From: Sorangiineae bacterium NIC37A_2
Lineage (GTDB): Bacteria > Myxococcota_A > Polyangia > Polyangiales > Polyangiaceae
DNA: 33,323 nucleotides
Assembly (NCBI GenBank): GCA_002085155.1
Contig: NASX01000048.1
Span: forward strand, 1 to 33,323
Direction of reading: 5' to 3'
Numbering within the stretch: the stretch's first letter is position 1; the number at the start of each line of letters is the position of its first letter. The translations under genes and the position numbers were made by a program. The notes beneath the pieces were generated by a model. It made no database searches and was not told the DNA's origin. It saw only the letters and a program-made list of their open reading frames with translations. Below, in pieces: positions 6,033 through 15,290 of this stretch.

Positions 6033-8479
6033 TCCGAAGCATGAAACTGGGCGCTCTCGCAAGTTTGGGCGTCACGCTCCTGGTGTCGAGCCACGCGCTC
6101 GCCATCGGGGTCGCAGCCCGGGCCAATCGGCCTTACCAGGTCGGCGTGCCGATCGAGTTCGCGGCGAACGGTGTCGGAGAGGGAGAACTCAAGTTCACCT
6201 GGGACTTCGGCGACGGCACGCAAAGTGAGCCGGACTCGAGCGGCCGGGCGACGCACACCTACGAAAAGCCGGGTCACTATTCGGTGATCGTCTTGCTCGA
6301 AGACAGCACCGGGACCCGAAGCGACAGCTTCATCCAGACGGTGCATCGCCCGCTTCCGCCTGTCGCTCCGACGTCGTCCTCGACTATCGTGCACCTTGCG
6401 GCCCAAAAGCGGGTCTGCAACGTCAACGCGGACAACGACACCATCAGCTGCGTCTCGACCGAGACCCTCGAGCTGCTCTTCGAAGCCGCCGTCGGCGACC
6501 ATCCTCGCACCCTCGCTCTTGGACCTGATGGGAATCTCTGGGTCACGAATCAAGACGACGCGACGATCTCCGTCGTGACCGGTGATGGCGCTCCCGTCGC
6601 GACCATCCCCCTGCCTCGAGCGTCGATGCCCTTCGGCATCGCGATGCACCCGACCCGAGCCGTTGCTTACGTCGCGCTCCAGGCCCGCGGTGAAATCGCC
6701 GAGATCGATATCCAAACGCGAGAAGTGAAGCGAATCGGCAAGGCGCTCCCCTTTGCGGCAGGCGTGGCCGTCGAACCCAATCAGGACCGCATCTACGTCA
6801 CGCGACTGATCTCGGCGAGCACAGGTGCTGAGGTGGTCGAGCTGGACGCTGAGACGCTCGCTCGCACGGAAACCTTCCCGCTCGCCGTCAACCCAGGACC
6901 GGACACCGAGGCTACAGCCCGCGGGGTTCCGAACTATCTCCGGGCGGTCGTGCCGAATCCCGACCTTTCGGCGCTCTGGGTTCCGTCCAAACAGGATAAC
7001 ATCCTGCGCGGTGAAGCGCGCGACGGCATTCCACTCACCTTCGAGACCACCCTTCGTTCCATCATCTCGCGCATCGATCTCACGGAACGCAAGGAGCTGC
7101 TCGACCGCCGCATCGATCTGAACAATCGCGCGCTCGGCCTCAGCCTCACGTTCTCCCCCGTAGGGGACTACGCCTTCCTCGCCTTCCTCGGGAACAACGG
7201 CGTCAACGTGATCGACACCTACAACGGCAACCAGGTCGCTGGAGCCTTTGACCAGGGCAAAGCGCCGGACGGTCTCGTTCTTGACGACGCAGGGCGCCTC
7301 TACGTAAACGCCTTCATGTCTCGGGCCGTCGATATTTTCGACGCCTCGAACGTCCTGGCCTCAAAAGAGTTTGAGCTCAAGAAGATCGCTCAGGTCGTCG
7401 TGTCGAAGGCGGAGAAACTCGCGCCGAATGTCCTGCTCGGCAAGACGATCTTCTACGACGCGAGCGACACGCGCATGAGTCGGCACGGCTACATCAGCTG
7501 CGCCTCCTGTCACCTGGATGGCTTCGAAGACGGTCAGGTCTGGGACTTTACCGATCGGGGCGAAGGTCTGCGCAACACCACGTCCCTGATGGGCAAACGT
7601 GGCAACGGTCAGGGTCCCCTGCACTGGAGCGCGAACTTCGACGAGGTCCAGGACTTCGAACACGACATCCGTGGCCCCTTCGAGGGAACGGGCTTCCTCC
7701 CTGACGAGCTCTTCAACGAGGGCACGCGCAACACGACCCTCGGAGACAAGAAAGAAGGCAAGAGCGAAGAACTCGACGCTCTCGCCGCTTACGTAACGTC
7801 CCTCGATCGCGTAAACCCGAGCCCCCACCGCGATCCCGATGGATCACTCACGGATGCTGGCTTCCGCGGCCTCGAGATCTTCCTCGCGTCCGGCTGCGCT
7901 GATTGCCACTCAGGGCCGGACTTCACTGATAGTGCCAAGGGCGTCCGCCGCGATGTGGGGACCATCACGCCGATGTCCGGGAAGCGACTGGGCGGTGAGC
8001 TCGACGGGATCGACACCCCGACCCTGCGCGGCATTTGGGAAACGGCGCCTTACCTCCATGATGGATCCGCTGCGACCTTGCTCGAGGTGATCAGCACCCG
8101 GAACCCAGACGACCGCCACGGCAAGACGTCGCACCTGAGCGCCGCCGAGCTTGCGGATCTCGAGGCCTATCTCCTGCAGATCGACAACACGCCCCTCGAG
8201 GAGGAAGCCGCTCTTGAGCCGGAAAAGCCCGGTGAACCCGGAGAGCCGGGTGAGCCTGGTGAACCCGGTGATCCTAGTGAACCCGGCGAACCTGGAGAGC
8301 CGGGAGAGCCGGGAGAGCCGAATGAACCGAAGCCCCCTGCGACGACGTCCGGAGGTGGATGTGCGGTCGGCATCGGAGCCCCGAGTCACGATGGTCTCCT
8401 GTGGCTGGTCGGGCTCTTCGCTTGGGCTCTTGGATCCCAATCGAGGAAGCGCGTGAGCGCTGTTCGCGCGCGGCGCTAG
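6029..8479 (+). CDS. PKD-propeller-dihaem cytochrome c fusion with C-terminal sorting tail
   Basis: This is an 816-residue protein. The ATG at 6029 overlaps the upstream stop and is followed directly by a signal peptide (1-26), so it is preferred over a GTG at 5993. The order is a PKD domain (about 34-108, with WDFGDGT and THTYEKPGHYSV), a YVTN/NHL-type propeller (about 115-460), then a cytochrome c peroxidase/MauG-like part with two haem sites, CASCH (491-495) and CADCH (623-627). Next comes a collagen-like run of GEP triplets (735-765), then GGGC, a hydrophobic helix and a basic end. TLRGIWETAPYLHDGS after the second haem is typical of the di-haem peroxidase family. It is likely an outer-surface electron-transfer or oxidising protein that acts with the coupled propeller protein. 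The substrate is unknown, and peroxidase activity is inferred, not shown. Confidence 0.88.
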   Translation: MIRSMKLGALASLGVTLLVSSHALAIGVAARANRPYQVGVPIEFAANGVGEGELKFTWDFGDGTQSEPDSSGRATHTYEKPGHYSVIVLLEDSTGTRSDSFIQTVHRPLPPVAPTSSSTIVHLAAQKRVCNVNADNDTISCVSTETLELLFEAAVGDHPRTLALGPDGNLWVTNQDDATISVVTGDGAPVATIPLPRASMPFGIAMHPTRAVAYVALQARGEIAEIDIQTREVKRIGKALPFAAGVAVEPNQDRIYVTRLISASTGAEVVELDAETLARTETFPLAVNPGPDTEATARGVPNYLRAVVPNPDLSALWVPSKQDNILRGEARDGIPLTFETTLRSIISRIDLTERKELLDRRIDLNNRALGLSLTFSPVGDYAFLAFLGNNGVNVIDTYNGNQVAGAFDQGKAPDGLVLDDAGRLYVNAFMSRAVDIFDASNVLASKEFELKKIAQVVVSKAEKLAPNVLLGKTIFYDASDTRMSRHGYISCASCHLDGFEDGQVWDFTDRGEGLRNTTSLMGKRGNGQGPLHWSANFDEVQDFEHDIRGPFEGTGFLPDELFNEGTRNTTLGDKKEGKSEELDALAAYVTSLDRVNPSPHRDPDGSLTDAGFRGLEIFLASGCADCHSGPDFTDSAKGVRRDVGTITPMSGKRLGGELDGIDTPTLRGIWETAPYLHDGSAATLLEVISTRNPDDRHGKTSHLSAAELADLEAYLLQIDNTPLEEEAALEPEKPGEPGEPGEPGEPGDPSEPGEPGEPGEPGEPNEPKPPATTSGGGCAVGIGAPSHDGLLWLVGLFAWALGSQSRKRVSAVRARR

Positions 8480-8549
8480 GAGCGCCTCGTCCGGGGGCGC
8501 TGGCCATAAGGAACAGCCTTGCCCGTGATCGCCATCTGACAAAGAAAAA

Positions 8550-8580
8550 ACTCCGAGGTCGCTCGCGCCGGCCTCGGAGT
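8550..8580 (-). terminator. Intrinsic terminator of the GH43 gene
   Basis: Arms 8550-8561 and 8569-8580 pair over 12 positions (one G-U) around a 7-base loop. On the minus strand the stem is followed by a run of T residues (the A-tract at 8545-8550 on the plus strand). It lies 38 bp beyond the stop of the minus-strand glycosidase gene and may also stop plus-strand readthrough from the cytochrome gene. Confidence 0.85.
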
Positions 8581-8617
8581 CCTGCTCTCTACGTCGCTCG
8601 CCGCAGAGGGCGCTCCA

Positions 8618-10300
8618 TCACTCGAGGTGCCAGGAGTCGATGCGGAAGCTCGGATTGTCCGAGAACCTCAGGCACAAGTCATGACCGCCGGAGGTCTCCA
8701 TGATGGGGCAGGAGAGCTCCTTGTACTCGTTGTTCCCGCCCGTGGCGGTGACGTCACAGGACCCTACCTGGGTCCCCTGGGCGCCCCGGATGCATCCGTC
8801 GACAACGACGTTGATCTTGCCGCCACCGTTTGCCGAAGCGACCTTCAAGACGATCTTCGTCGCGCCTTCGCGGAAGTCGACCTGAGAGTACGCGACCCAG
8901 TCGTTGTTGCTGATTTGGCCGATGTAGACGGTCTCCCCCGCCTTGCCTTCGACTTCGATGCCCTTCTCCTCGGCGATCCGCTCCGCTTGGACTTCCTGAT
9001 ACCCGTCGAGGCACTTGAGCTGGCTGACCGTGTAGTCCTCCGTGCTCATAGTGAGCGGCTTGATGGTCCCGTCTTCGTTGTAGGTGAGCTCCTGAATCGC
9101 CACGCTCCGGTTGTTGACCTTGTCGACCCCGAGCTCCTGCTCAAGCTTGCGGTTATGGTAGAAGAGATAATGCTTCCCTTTGTACTCGATGATCGAGCCG
9201 TGGTTGTTGTTGCCCCGGTTGATCGATCCGTTCGCGAGAAGAACGCCTTTGTACTGGAACCCGGACATGGGCGAATCGCTCATCAAGTACTCGAGCGCCG
9301 CCCCGTGACCCGCGGAGAAGTCTGAGGAGTAACTGAAATAGTACTTCCCTTCGTGCTTGTGCATAAAGGACGCTTCAAAGAACGCCGTCGTCGGGATCGT
9401 CGTGGCGGAAGTGTCCTTGAGGCTGATCATGTCGTCGTTCAGCCGGACGGCGCGGGCGTTTTGACCGCTCGGACCACCCCCGAAGTACAGATACGCCTGA
9501 CCATCGTCGTCGATGAAACACGCCGGGTCGAAGAGCCACGGCACGTCAGCGTTCGGGAATTGCGGCGTGATGAGCGGCTGGCCGTTGCGCGCATCCGTGA
9601 ACGGTCCCCCTGGATCGTCCGAGACCGCCACGCCGATCGCACTGCCAGAGTTCGGAATGTACATGTAGTACTTGCCGTTCTTGGCGCAGGCCCCGGGAGC
9701 GTAGAGGCGCGTGGCCCAGGGGAGCTGGTTGGCGTGAATGATCACGCCGTGGTCCTGCCAGTTGACGAGGTCGTCGGTCGAGTACACGTGGTAGTCGACC
9801 ATGTCGAAACCTTCCTGGCCGTCCTCGTCGTGGGACGTGTACATGTAGATCTTGCCGCCGTAGACGATCGCGTTGGGATCGGCGGTGAAGATCTGGGTGA
9901 CGAGCGGGTTGTGAGCTTTGGCGGTCTCCTTCGGCACACAGGTCGAGGCGGGCATGCCTCCCGTGCCCTGGTCGCCGCCCGCGCCGCCGCCGGCACCACC
10001 CGTCGCTTGAGCGCCACCGCTCGACGCCCCGCCACTCGAAGGATCCGCTCCGCCGGCTCCCGTCTGGGCGCCACCGGAGGCGACCGAGCCTCCGATCCCG
10101 ACCGCCGCGCCTCCTACGCCTCCCCCCGGCGCAGCGCCGCCGCTCGGCGCCGCAGCGCCGCCGCTCCCCGGGTTCGCCGCTCCGCCCGTACTTCCCAGGT
10201 CATCGGCGTCAACCGTCGAACTGCACGCCGATTGGAGCGCCAAGATAGCCCCGAGGGCCGTAGAGAAACGAATCAAAGGGAGGGGAGACTGTGAGAGCAT
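8618..10300 (-). CDS. GH43 glycosidase lipoprotein with CBM6-like module
   Basis: This 560-residue secreted enzyme probably removes arabinose or xylose units from plant arabinoxylan or arabinan. Residues 1-26 are a lipoprotein signal ending LQSAC (Cys26). A Gly/Ala/Ser linker spans about 36-116. The five-blade GH43 catalytic domain is at about 128-425. Likely catalytic residues are D141 (FTADPNAI), D258 (PWLFDPACF) and E309 (FFEASFMHKHEGKYYFSYS), with HGSIIEYKGKHYLFYHNR as a further family signature. The C-terminal 435-560 resembles a CBM6 carbohydrate-binding module (EVQAERIAEEKGIEVE, NNDWVAYSQVDF). This order resembles Bacillus XynD-type arabinoxylan arabinofuranohydrolases, but the exact specificity cannot be read from sequence. 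It is probably lipid-anchored at the cell surface. It lies downstream of, and in the same direction as, the alpha/beta hydrolase gene. Confidence 0.9.
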   Translation of the reverse strand: MLSQSPLPLIRFSTALGAILALQSACSSTVDADDLGSTGGAANPGSGGAAAPSGGAAPGGGVGGAAVGIGGSVASGGAQTGAGGADPSSGGASSGGAQATGGAGGGAGGDQGTGGMPASTCVPKETAKAHNPLVTQIFTADPNAIVYGGKIYMYTSHDEDGQEGFDMVDYHVYSTDDLVNWQDHGVIIHANQLPWATRLYAPGACAKNGKYYMYIPNSGSAIGVAVSDDPGGPFTDARNGQPLITPQFPNADVPWLFDPACFIDDDGQAYLYFGGGPSGQNARAVRLNDDMISLKDTSATTIPTTAFFEASFMHKHEGKYYFSYSSDFSAGHGAALEYLMSDSPMSGFQYKGVLLANGSINRGNNNHGSIIEYKGKHYLFYHNRKLEQELGVDKVNNRSVAIQELTYNEDGTIKPLTMSTEDYTVSQLKCLDGYQEVQAERIAEEKGIEVEGKAGETVYIGQISNNDWVAYSQVDFREGATKIVLKVASANGGGKINVVVDGCIRGAQGTQVGSCDVTATGGNNEYKELSCPIMETSGGHDLCLRFSDNPSFRIDSWHLE

Positions 10301-10454
10301 GGCAGGAGTTTTTCTTCGGAAGAGGACAAGGAAGACTCGAAGATTTGCTGCCGTGAAACTGAGGCAGATGGGTGCTCGGGTCCAGAGGTGGCAAGGAGCC
10401 TTGTTCTCTTGGAGAATTCAAGCGTGATGAAATCGCTCACCACGCCTGCCCTGC

Positions 10455-11561
10455 CTACTGTTCCATCCAGTTCTTGCGCTGCGGATTCTCCCAAGGCGGG
10501 CGACACAGCACACAGTCATCTCCGAAGAAGTATTTCTCCGCCCCCGTGTCGCCGTAGATCCAATAACGCATCCAGGCGACGATCGCCGGGCGCTCTTCGC
10601 CTCCGCCGTTCTGCTCGATGTAGCCGTGGGGAGCGTCCGTCAGCGTCGCAAGGAAAGTCGGCACTTTGGACCGATCGTAGGTCGCCTGCTGGAGGGGCAT
10701 CCCCACGGTGTCCTTCGTGCCCGTGGTCTGCAGCATGGTCCCTCGAAGGTCCGCCTCGGCGGTATGTCCGTGGATCGACACGACCGTCAGCACCGCAGGA
10801 TCTCCGCCCACTTGAACGGCGGCCGTCCCACCGACGGAGAAGCCCATAGATACGGCGCGATCGGCCCAAATCTTCCCTTCGTACTTGCTCCCGGCCTTGT
10901 CGTTCTCTTCGAGGATCCAGCGCAGGCCATCTTGCATCTTCATGCGGTTGCCCGCGTCGCCAGGGCCACCACTCAGCACCGGGCTGCCCACCACAACGAA
11001 ACCGTGGGAGGCGAAGTTCCTCAGCATGGTGTTGTGCACGCTCACCTGCTGGCCAATGCCAGGCCCAAAGATGATCGGGGCGTGCAAGAAGCCGTCTTTG
11101 CCAAGCTCCGTAGGACGGAACACCGTGTAACCGTTGCCCGGGCCGACGTTCTGTTCGATCACTGTCTCGAAAGGACCCGGCTGTGAGTAGTCAGTGACCG
11201 GGGGCAGACTCGGTCCCGAGCCACCACTGCCTTCAGCCCCACCTACCGCCGAGTCTCCGCCCGATCCCATGACGCTTCCGCCAGCGCCACCGCTCTCAGA
11301 GCCTCCGGAACTCGGCGCTCCCCCGCTCGCGGGGCTCCCCCCAACGCTCGCTCCCCCTGCACTCGTGGTCGGGCTTCCTCCTGCGCTCGGCGCGCCACCT
11401 GCGCTCGCGCCTCCTGCACCTTGAGTTGCTCCCCCCGAGGCCGCGATCTGTCCGCCCGCGCCCGGAGCTCCCCCTGAGAGGTCCCCAGCTCCCACGCCCG
11501 CCTCCGAGCAAGCAAGCGAAAGCGCGAAACTCCAACACCCAAAAACAATCGTCGTCCGCAT
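10455..11561 (-). CDS. Cutinase/PET-hydrolase-like alpha/beta hydrolase lipoprotein
   Basis: This is a 368-residue exported esterase-like protein. The start is the ATG at 11561, which has the ribosome site TAGAGGTG and is followed directly by a lipoprotein signal ending LSLAC (Cys18). A Gly/Ala/Ser linker covers about 29-117. The hydrolase domain (about 124-368) has the nucleophile elbow GFSVGG (S242), a candidate acid D284 (GTKDTVG) and H312 (DAPHGYI). HGF at 186-188 and an oxyanion-side GPGIGQQ segment fit the polyesterase/cutinase/dienelactone hydrolase group. Two cysteines near the end (C350, C353) could form the C-terminal disulfide typical of bacterial polyesterases, though they are unusually close. 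The natural substrate (cutin, suberin, other esters) is unknown. The gene is divergent from the DUF1592 gene. Confidence 0.85.
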   Translation of the reverse strand: MRTTIVFGCWSFALSLACSEAGVGAGDLSGGAPGAGGQIAASGGATQGAGGASAGGAPSAGGSPTTSAGGASVGGSPASGGAPSSGGSESGGAGGSVMGSGGDSAVGGAEGSGGSGPSLPPVTDYSQPGPFETVIEQNVGPGNGYTVFRPTELGKDGFLHAPIIFGPGIGQQVSVHNTMLRNFASHGFVVVGSPVLSGGPGDAGNRMKMQDGLRWILEENDKAGSKYEGKIWADRAVSMGFSVGGTAAVQVGGDPAVLTVVSIHGHTAEADLRGTMLQTTGTKDTVGMPLQQATYDRSKVPTFLATLTDAPHGYIEQNGGGEERPAIVAWMRYWIYGDTGAEKYFFGDDCVLCRPPWENPQRKNWMEQ

Positions 11562-11942
11562 CACACCTCTACCGCTGTCTCCTCCCGTAGCGCACATCAA
11601 TTCCGCCGGGGGGAGGAACATTTTCACCGCCCCAAGCCCAACACGCAAACTCCATTTTCTCCGCCATTTCCCAGGGAGAAATGGGGAACGGGCCCACATG
11701 GCGGCTGAGAGACTGCCCCCGCCAAGTCAGCTTCGACTCATCGTCCGATGATGATGTGAGCTCTCAGAGAGCGCTGAGATTCGCCCCACTCACCAGTGTT
11801 CGCGTCGAACTTGAATTTTCTGACATCGAGGGCCAGTTCAGCTCCTCTTCCGACGATCTCGCTGCACGGTAAGGTTCAAGAAAGCATCGCAAGTGTCCGG
11901 ACAAAGTCAGGACACCGGTCACCATTTTCGAGACCCGCCGTC
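11562..11942. other. Divergent intergenic region with dyads
   Basis: This 381-bp stretch lies between the divergent hydrolase and DUF1592 genes and should hold both promoters. Visible symmetry includes a 6-1-6 palindrome at 11760-11772, and GTGTCC/GGACAC arms 11 bases apart at 11893-11915 with a nested perfect 10-bp palindrome (11894-11903). The latter lies 27 bp before the DUF1592 start, so it could be an operator or leader hairpin. No gene was recognised. Confidence 0.4.
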
Positions 11943-13766
11943 ATGAAGTTTCCCCTCGAGCGCCGATCTCTTTCGCGTCGTCTTTCTCTGAGACGACAGG
12001 TTCCTCTCGCTTTGGGTCGCCCTCTGCTCCTCGGAAGCCTCGCGCTCTCGCTTGCGCTCGCTGCCTGCGGGACAGGTCCGGGTGGCGAGCTCGGCGACGG
12101 CGACGATAACCCGACCCCTGGCGACGGAACGAGCGATGGTACCGGCGGCGCTGGAGGACCCGGTCCTGCCACAGGCGGCGGACCCGCCAGCGGTGCAGGA
12201 GGCAGCGCTTGGCCGAGCGGAGGCGCGCTGAATCCCGCGGATCTGCCGCCCTACGAGCCCCCCGCTGGCCTCCTGCGGCGGCTGACGCGAGCCCAGTTCA
12301 AGAACGCAGTCTACGATCTTCTGAATGTCGAGGTCGATGCAACCGACCTCGAGGCGGACAGCTTCGACGGTGACTTCTCGACCGTCGGCGCGTCGAAAGT
12401 GGTCACCTCCGATCACGGCGCCGAGACGTACCAAGAAGCGGCGGAGGCTGCGGCCCAAGCCGCCTTCGAGAACCCGACCCTCAGAGCTCAGCTCGTCGGC
12501 TGCTCTCCTTCAGGTCTCAGCGACCCCTGTGTGGAGTCGTTCCTGAAGAAACTCGGAGAGCGCGCCTGGCGCAGGCCCCTTTCTTCGGAGGAACTCTCGG
12601 GACTCAAGAGCCTCGGAGCCTTCGTCGCCGAAGAACTCAACTCCACCGAGGAAGCCCTCAAATGGGTAACCGTCGCGATCCTCGGCTCCCCGAACTTCAT
12701 CTACCGCCCCGAGCTCGGCACCGGAGCCGGAGCTGCTCGAACTCTCGATCCCTTCGAAATCGCCGCCCGGCTCTCGTTCTTGCTCTGGAACACGCTCCCG
12801 AACGAGGAGCTCTTGGAGGACGCCCGAGCCGGCCGTCTCTCGACTCCCGCGGGCATTCGCGCCGTCGCCGAGCGACTCCTCTCTGATGACCGCGGTCGCG
12901 AGTCGGTCGGAGGCTTCGCGGAAGACTACATGCGCCTCGATCGCATCCCTCAGCAGGCCAAGGACGCGGGGCTCTTCCCCGAGTACGGTCCCGCGCTGCA
13001 GCGCGGCATGATCCAGGACATGCGAGCGACTTGGGAGAGTGTCATCTTCGATGACAAGGCGAGCGCTCTCTCACTGTTTTCGACCAACAAGGCCGTCGTC
13101 AACGCGCCGCTGGCCCGTGTGTATGGGGTCGACGCGACGGGTCTGACCGACGACACGTTCAAGACCGTCCTTTTGCCCGAGGCCGGACCTCGCATCGGCA
13201 TTCTGAGCAAGCTCGGGTTCTTGTCCCAGTTCGCGAACCAGAAGGAAGGATCGCCGACGCTCCGCGGAAAGTTCGTCCGCGAGGCCATCATGTGCACCCA
13301 CGTACAGCCTCCGCCCGGCGGCGTGGCGCTCGAGGTGCCTGAGTCGACTCCGGACAAACCCATGACGAAGCGCCAGCGCCTCGATGCACACCGGGAACAC
13401 CCCGTGTGCGCCGATTGCCACGCGCTCATGGATCCGCTGGGCCTGCCCTTCGAAAACTTCGACGCCATCGGGCGCTACCGCACGACCGATAGCGGCCTAC
13501 CGGTCGACGCCACGGGCGAGTTTGACGGAATCTTCGTTCAGGATGCCGTAGAGCTCGGCAAGGTCATGGCCTCGAGCGAGAGCGTCGCCGCCTGCCTCGT
13601 CCGCAAGTACTACACCTACGCAACAGCTCACGCTCCGCGTGACGTCGATGAGGTCAAGATCTTGGCCCTCACGAACTCCTTCAAAGCGTCAGGCTACAAG
13701 TTCCCGTCCCTCATCCTGGAGCTCGTCTCCGACGAGGCCTTCACCCAGGTCGCTCCCCAGGAATAA
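11943..13766 (+). CDS. DUF1592/DUF1588-family cytochrome c-like lipoprotein
   Basis: This 607-residue protein starts at the ATG at 11943. A frame extension to 11796 lacks support, because the signal sequence lies just after 11943. A lipobox LALAAC gives Cys42, and a Gly-rich linker covers 48-95. The body follows the standard multi-domain order of this family. These are DUF1587-like (LLRRLTRAQFKNAVYDLL, 110-127), DUF1595-like (ERAWRRPLSSEEL), DUF1592-like (PFEIAARLSFLLWNTLPNEELL, 270-291), DUF1588-like with the haem-type CADCH at 489-493 (ADCHALMDPLGLPFENFD), and DUF1585-like (YYTYATAHAPRDVDE to the end). It is paired with a DUF1552 gene 11 bp downstream, an arrangement widespread in Planctomycetes and Myxococcota. 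It is probably a surface redox partner; the reaction is unknown. Confidence 0.92.
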   Translation: MKFPLERRSLSRRLSLRRQVPLALGRPLLLGSLALSLALAACGTGPGGELGDGDDNPTPGDGTSDGTGGAGGPGPATGGGPASGAGGSAWPSGGALNPADLPPYEPPAGLLRRLTRAQFKNAVYDLLNVEVDATDLEADSFDGDFSTVGASKVVTSDHGAETYQEAAEAAAQAAFENPTLRAQLVGCSPSGLSDPCVESFLKKLGERAWRRPLSSEELSGLKSLGAFVAEELNSTEEALKWVTVAILGSPNFIYRPELGTGAGAARTLDPFEIAARLSFLLWNTLPNEELLEDARAGRLSTPAGIRAVAERLLSDDRGRESVGGFAEDYMRLDRIPQQAKDAGLFPEYGPALQRGMIQDMRATWESVIFDDKASALSLFSTNKAVVNAPLARVYGVDATGLTDDTFKTVLLPEAGPRIGILSKLGFLSQFANQKEGSPTLRGKFVREAIMCTHVQPPPGGVALEVPESTPDKPMTKRQRLDAHREHPVCADCHALMDPLGLPFENFDAIGRYRTTDSGLPVDATGEFDGIFVQDAVELGKVMASSESVAACLVRKYYTYATAHAPRDVDEVKILALTNSFKASGYKFPSLILELVSDEAFTQVAPQE

Positions 13767-13777
13767 AGGCTCACTCC

Positions 13778-15142
13778 ATGTTCAAACCTCTCGATCGTCG
13801 CACACTGCTCCGCGGGATCCTCACCACGGGCGCCACCGCCACCGTCGGACTTCCCCTGCTCGAGGCCATGCTGAACGAGAGCGGCACCGCGCTCGCTCAA
13901 ACGGGCCAGGCGCTGCCCCCTCTCTACGTCACCTGGTTCTTCGGCAACGGTACGCTGCCAGGCCTCTGGAAGCCTGCCGCGACCGGTACCGGCTCTGCTT
14001 GGTCCCTCAGTCACCAGCTCCAGCCTCTCGCGGACGTGAAGTCACACCTGACGGTGATCTCGGGCCTCGAAGGGAAGCTCGTCGTCTCAGGCCTCGAGCA
14101 CCCTACCGGCTCGGCCGCGGCGACCACAGGCTCACCCCTCAGCGGAAACGCAGTCCGCGCGCCTTCGATCGATCAGCTCGTCGCCGACAAGATCTCGGCG
14201 GGCGCGCCCTTTCGGTCCATCGAGGTCGGCGTCACCCCGGCCACTCCCGGCGGGAACCAAGACTCCCTCCACACCGTGTCGCACCGGGGCCCCAACGCTC
14301 GGAACAATCCCGAGTTCGACCCGAAGCGCGTCTTCTCGCGCCTGTTTGGCGGGTTCGAGGCTCCGAGTGGAGAAGAGAACAGCGGGGCCAAGCTCGCTCG
14401 CGTGAAGAAGAGCGTCCTCGACTCGATCCTCGAAGACGGCAATCGCCTGAAGGCGCGTCTCGGCACGACCGACAAAGCGCGTCTCGAACAACACCTCGAG
14501 GCCATCCGCGCCATCGAGCGTCGCCTCGAGGAGACGAGTGACCCGGGCCAAGCGGCTTGCACCGTGCCCGCGGCTCCCTCGGTCGGCGCTGACACACGCG
14601 CCGAAGCGCCCCCGGACGTCAACGAGGCGATGGCGGAGCTGACAGCACTGGCCCTCGCCTGCGAGCGCACCCGCGTCGCGACCTTCATGTTCTCACTCCC
14701 CGCCGCTCACGCCTACTACCGGCACCTCGGCGCGGACATGAACGCCGACTTCCACGACACGATCTGCCACACCGACCCTGGGGATTCGGCGAATCAGCCC
14801 CGCGTCGACACCGGCGTCCAATATACGATGCGCTGCCTCAATCAGTTCTTGGTGAGGCTGAAAGAAACTCCCCACGGCGACGGCTCGCTCCTCGACGCCT
14901 CGCTCGTCTACGTCACCTCCGACACCGCATGGGGTAAGGTGCACGATCGCCGGGAGTGGCCTGTCCTCTTCGCTGGAAAGGCGCGCGGCCGTTTGCGCGG
15001 CGACGCTCACCACAATTTCCCCGGAGAGAACCTCTCGCGCGCTCTTCTGACCGTCGCGCACATCATGGAGCTCGGACTCGACGCCGTAGGTGTCGACGGA
15101 GGACGAGCCACCGCGGTCCTGCCGGGCGTCATCGGGACCTAA
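13778..15142 (+). CDS. DUF1552 protein, Tat-exported
   Basis: This 454-residue protein begins 11 bp after the DUF1592 stop. The N-terminus carries a twin-arginine type signal (DRRTLLRG at 6-13, then a hydrophobic stretch and a likely cut after ALA near residue 40), so it would be exported folded, perhaps with a metal cofactor. The family signature appears in LPLLEAM near the signal, LYVTWFFGNGTLPGLWKP, HPTGSAAATTGSPL, and the later ARVATFMF-like and HTDPG-containing segments. DUF1552 proteins are related to the DUF1501/sulfatase-like fold and nearly always accompany DUF1592 cytochromes. Conserved His and Asp residues (YYRHLGADMNADFHDTICH) could bind metal, but this is inference. The function of the pair is not established. 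Confidence 0.9.
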   Translation: MFKPLDRRTLLRGILTTGATATVGLPLLEAMLNESGTALAQTGQALPPLYVTWFFGNGTLPGLWKPAATGTGSAWSLSHQLQPLADVKSHLTVISGLEGKLVVSGLEHPTGSAAATTGSPLSGNAVRAPSIDQLVADKISAGAPFRSIEVGVTPATPGGNQDSLHTVSHRGPNARNNPEFDPKRVFSRLFGGFEAPSGEENSGAKLARVKKSVLDSILEDGNRLKARLGTTDKARLEQHLEAIRAIERRLEETSDPGQAACTVPAAPSVGADTRAEAPPDVNEAMAELTALALACERTRVATFMFSLPAAHAYYRHLGADMNADFHDTICHTDPGDSANQPRVDTGVQYTMRCLNQFLVRLKETPHGDGSLLDASLVYVTSDTAWGKVHDRREWPVLFAGKARGRLRGDAHHNFPGENLSRALLTVAHIMELGLDAVGVDGGRATAVLPGVIGT

Positions 15143-15290
15143 GTAACCTCTCCCGGCCCGTCCGGGCGAGCCCTCCGCACATCGGATCCTTCTTCGGAAC
15201 GCCGCGCCCAAGACGCGCAGGCTCGAAGGACCGTGAACGCCGAAGGGGCCTCTCCCACTCACTCGAGTGGTGAGCTGCCCCCCTGGCAGA
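15143..15290. other. Region downstream of the DUF1552 gene
   Basis: This short stretch has a small GC-rich inverted repeat (GCCCG/CGGGC) soon after the DUF1552 stop, but no T-tract. No gene was recognised. It leads directly into the palindromic repeat array. Confidence 0.3.

Noticed and set aside
9353-10294. 313-residue plus-strand frame
   Set aside because: Antisense to the GH43 gene, whose catalytic motifs are intact. The frame has shadow composition.
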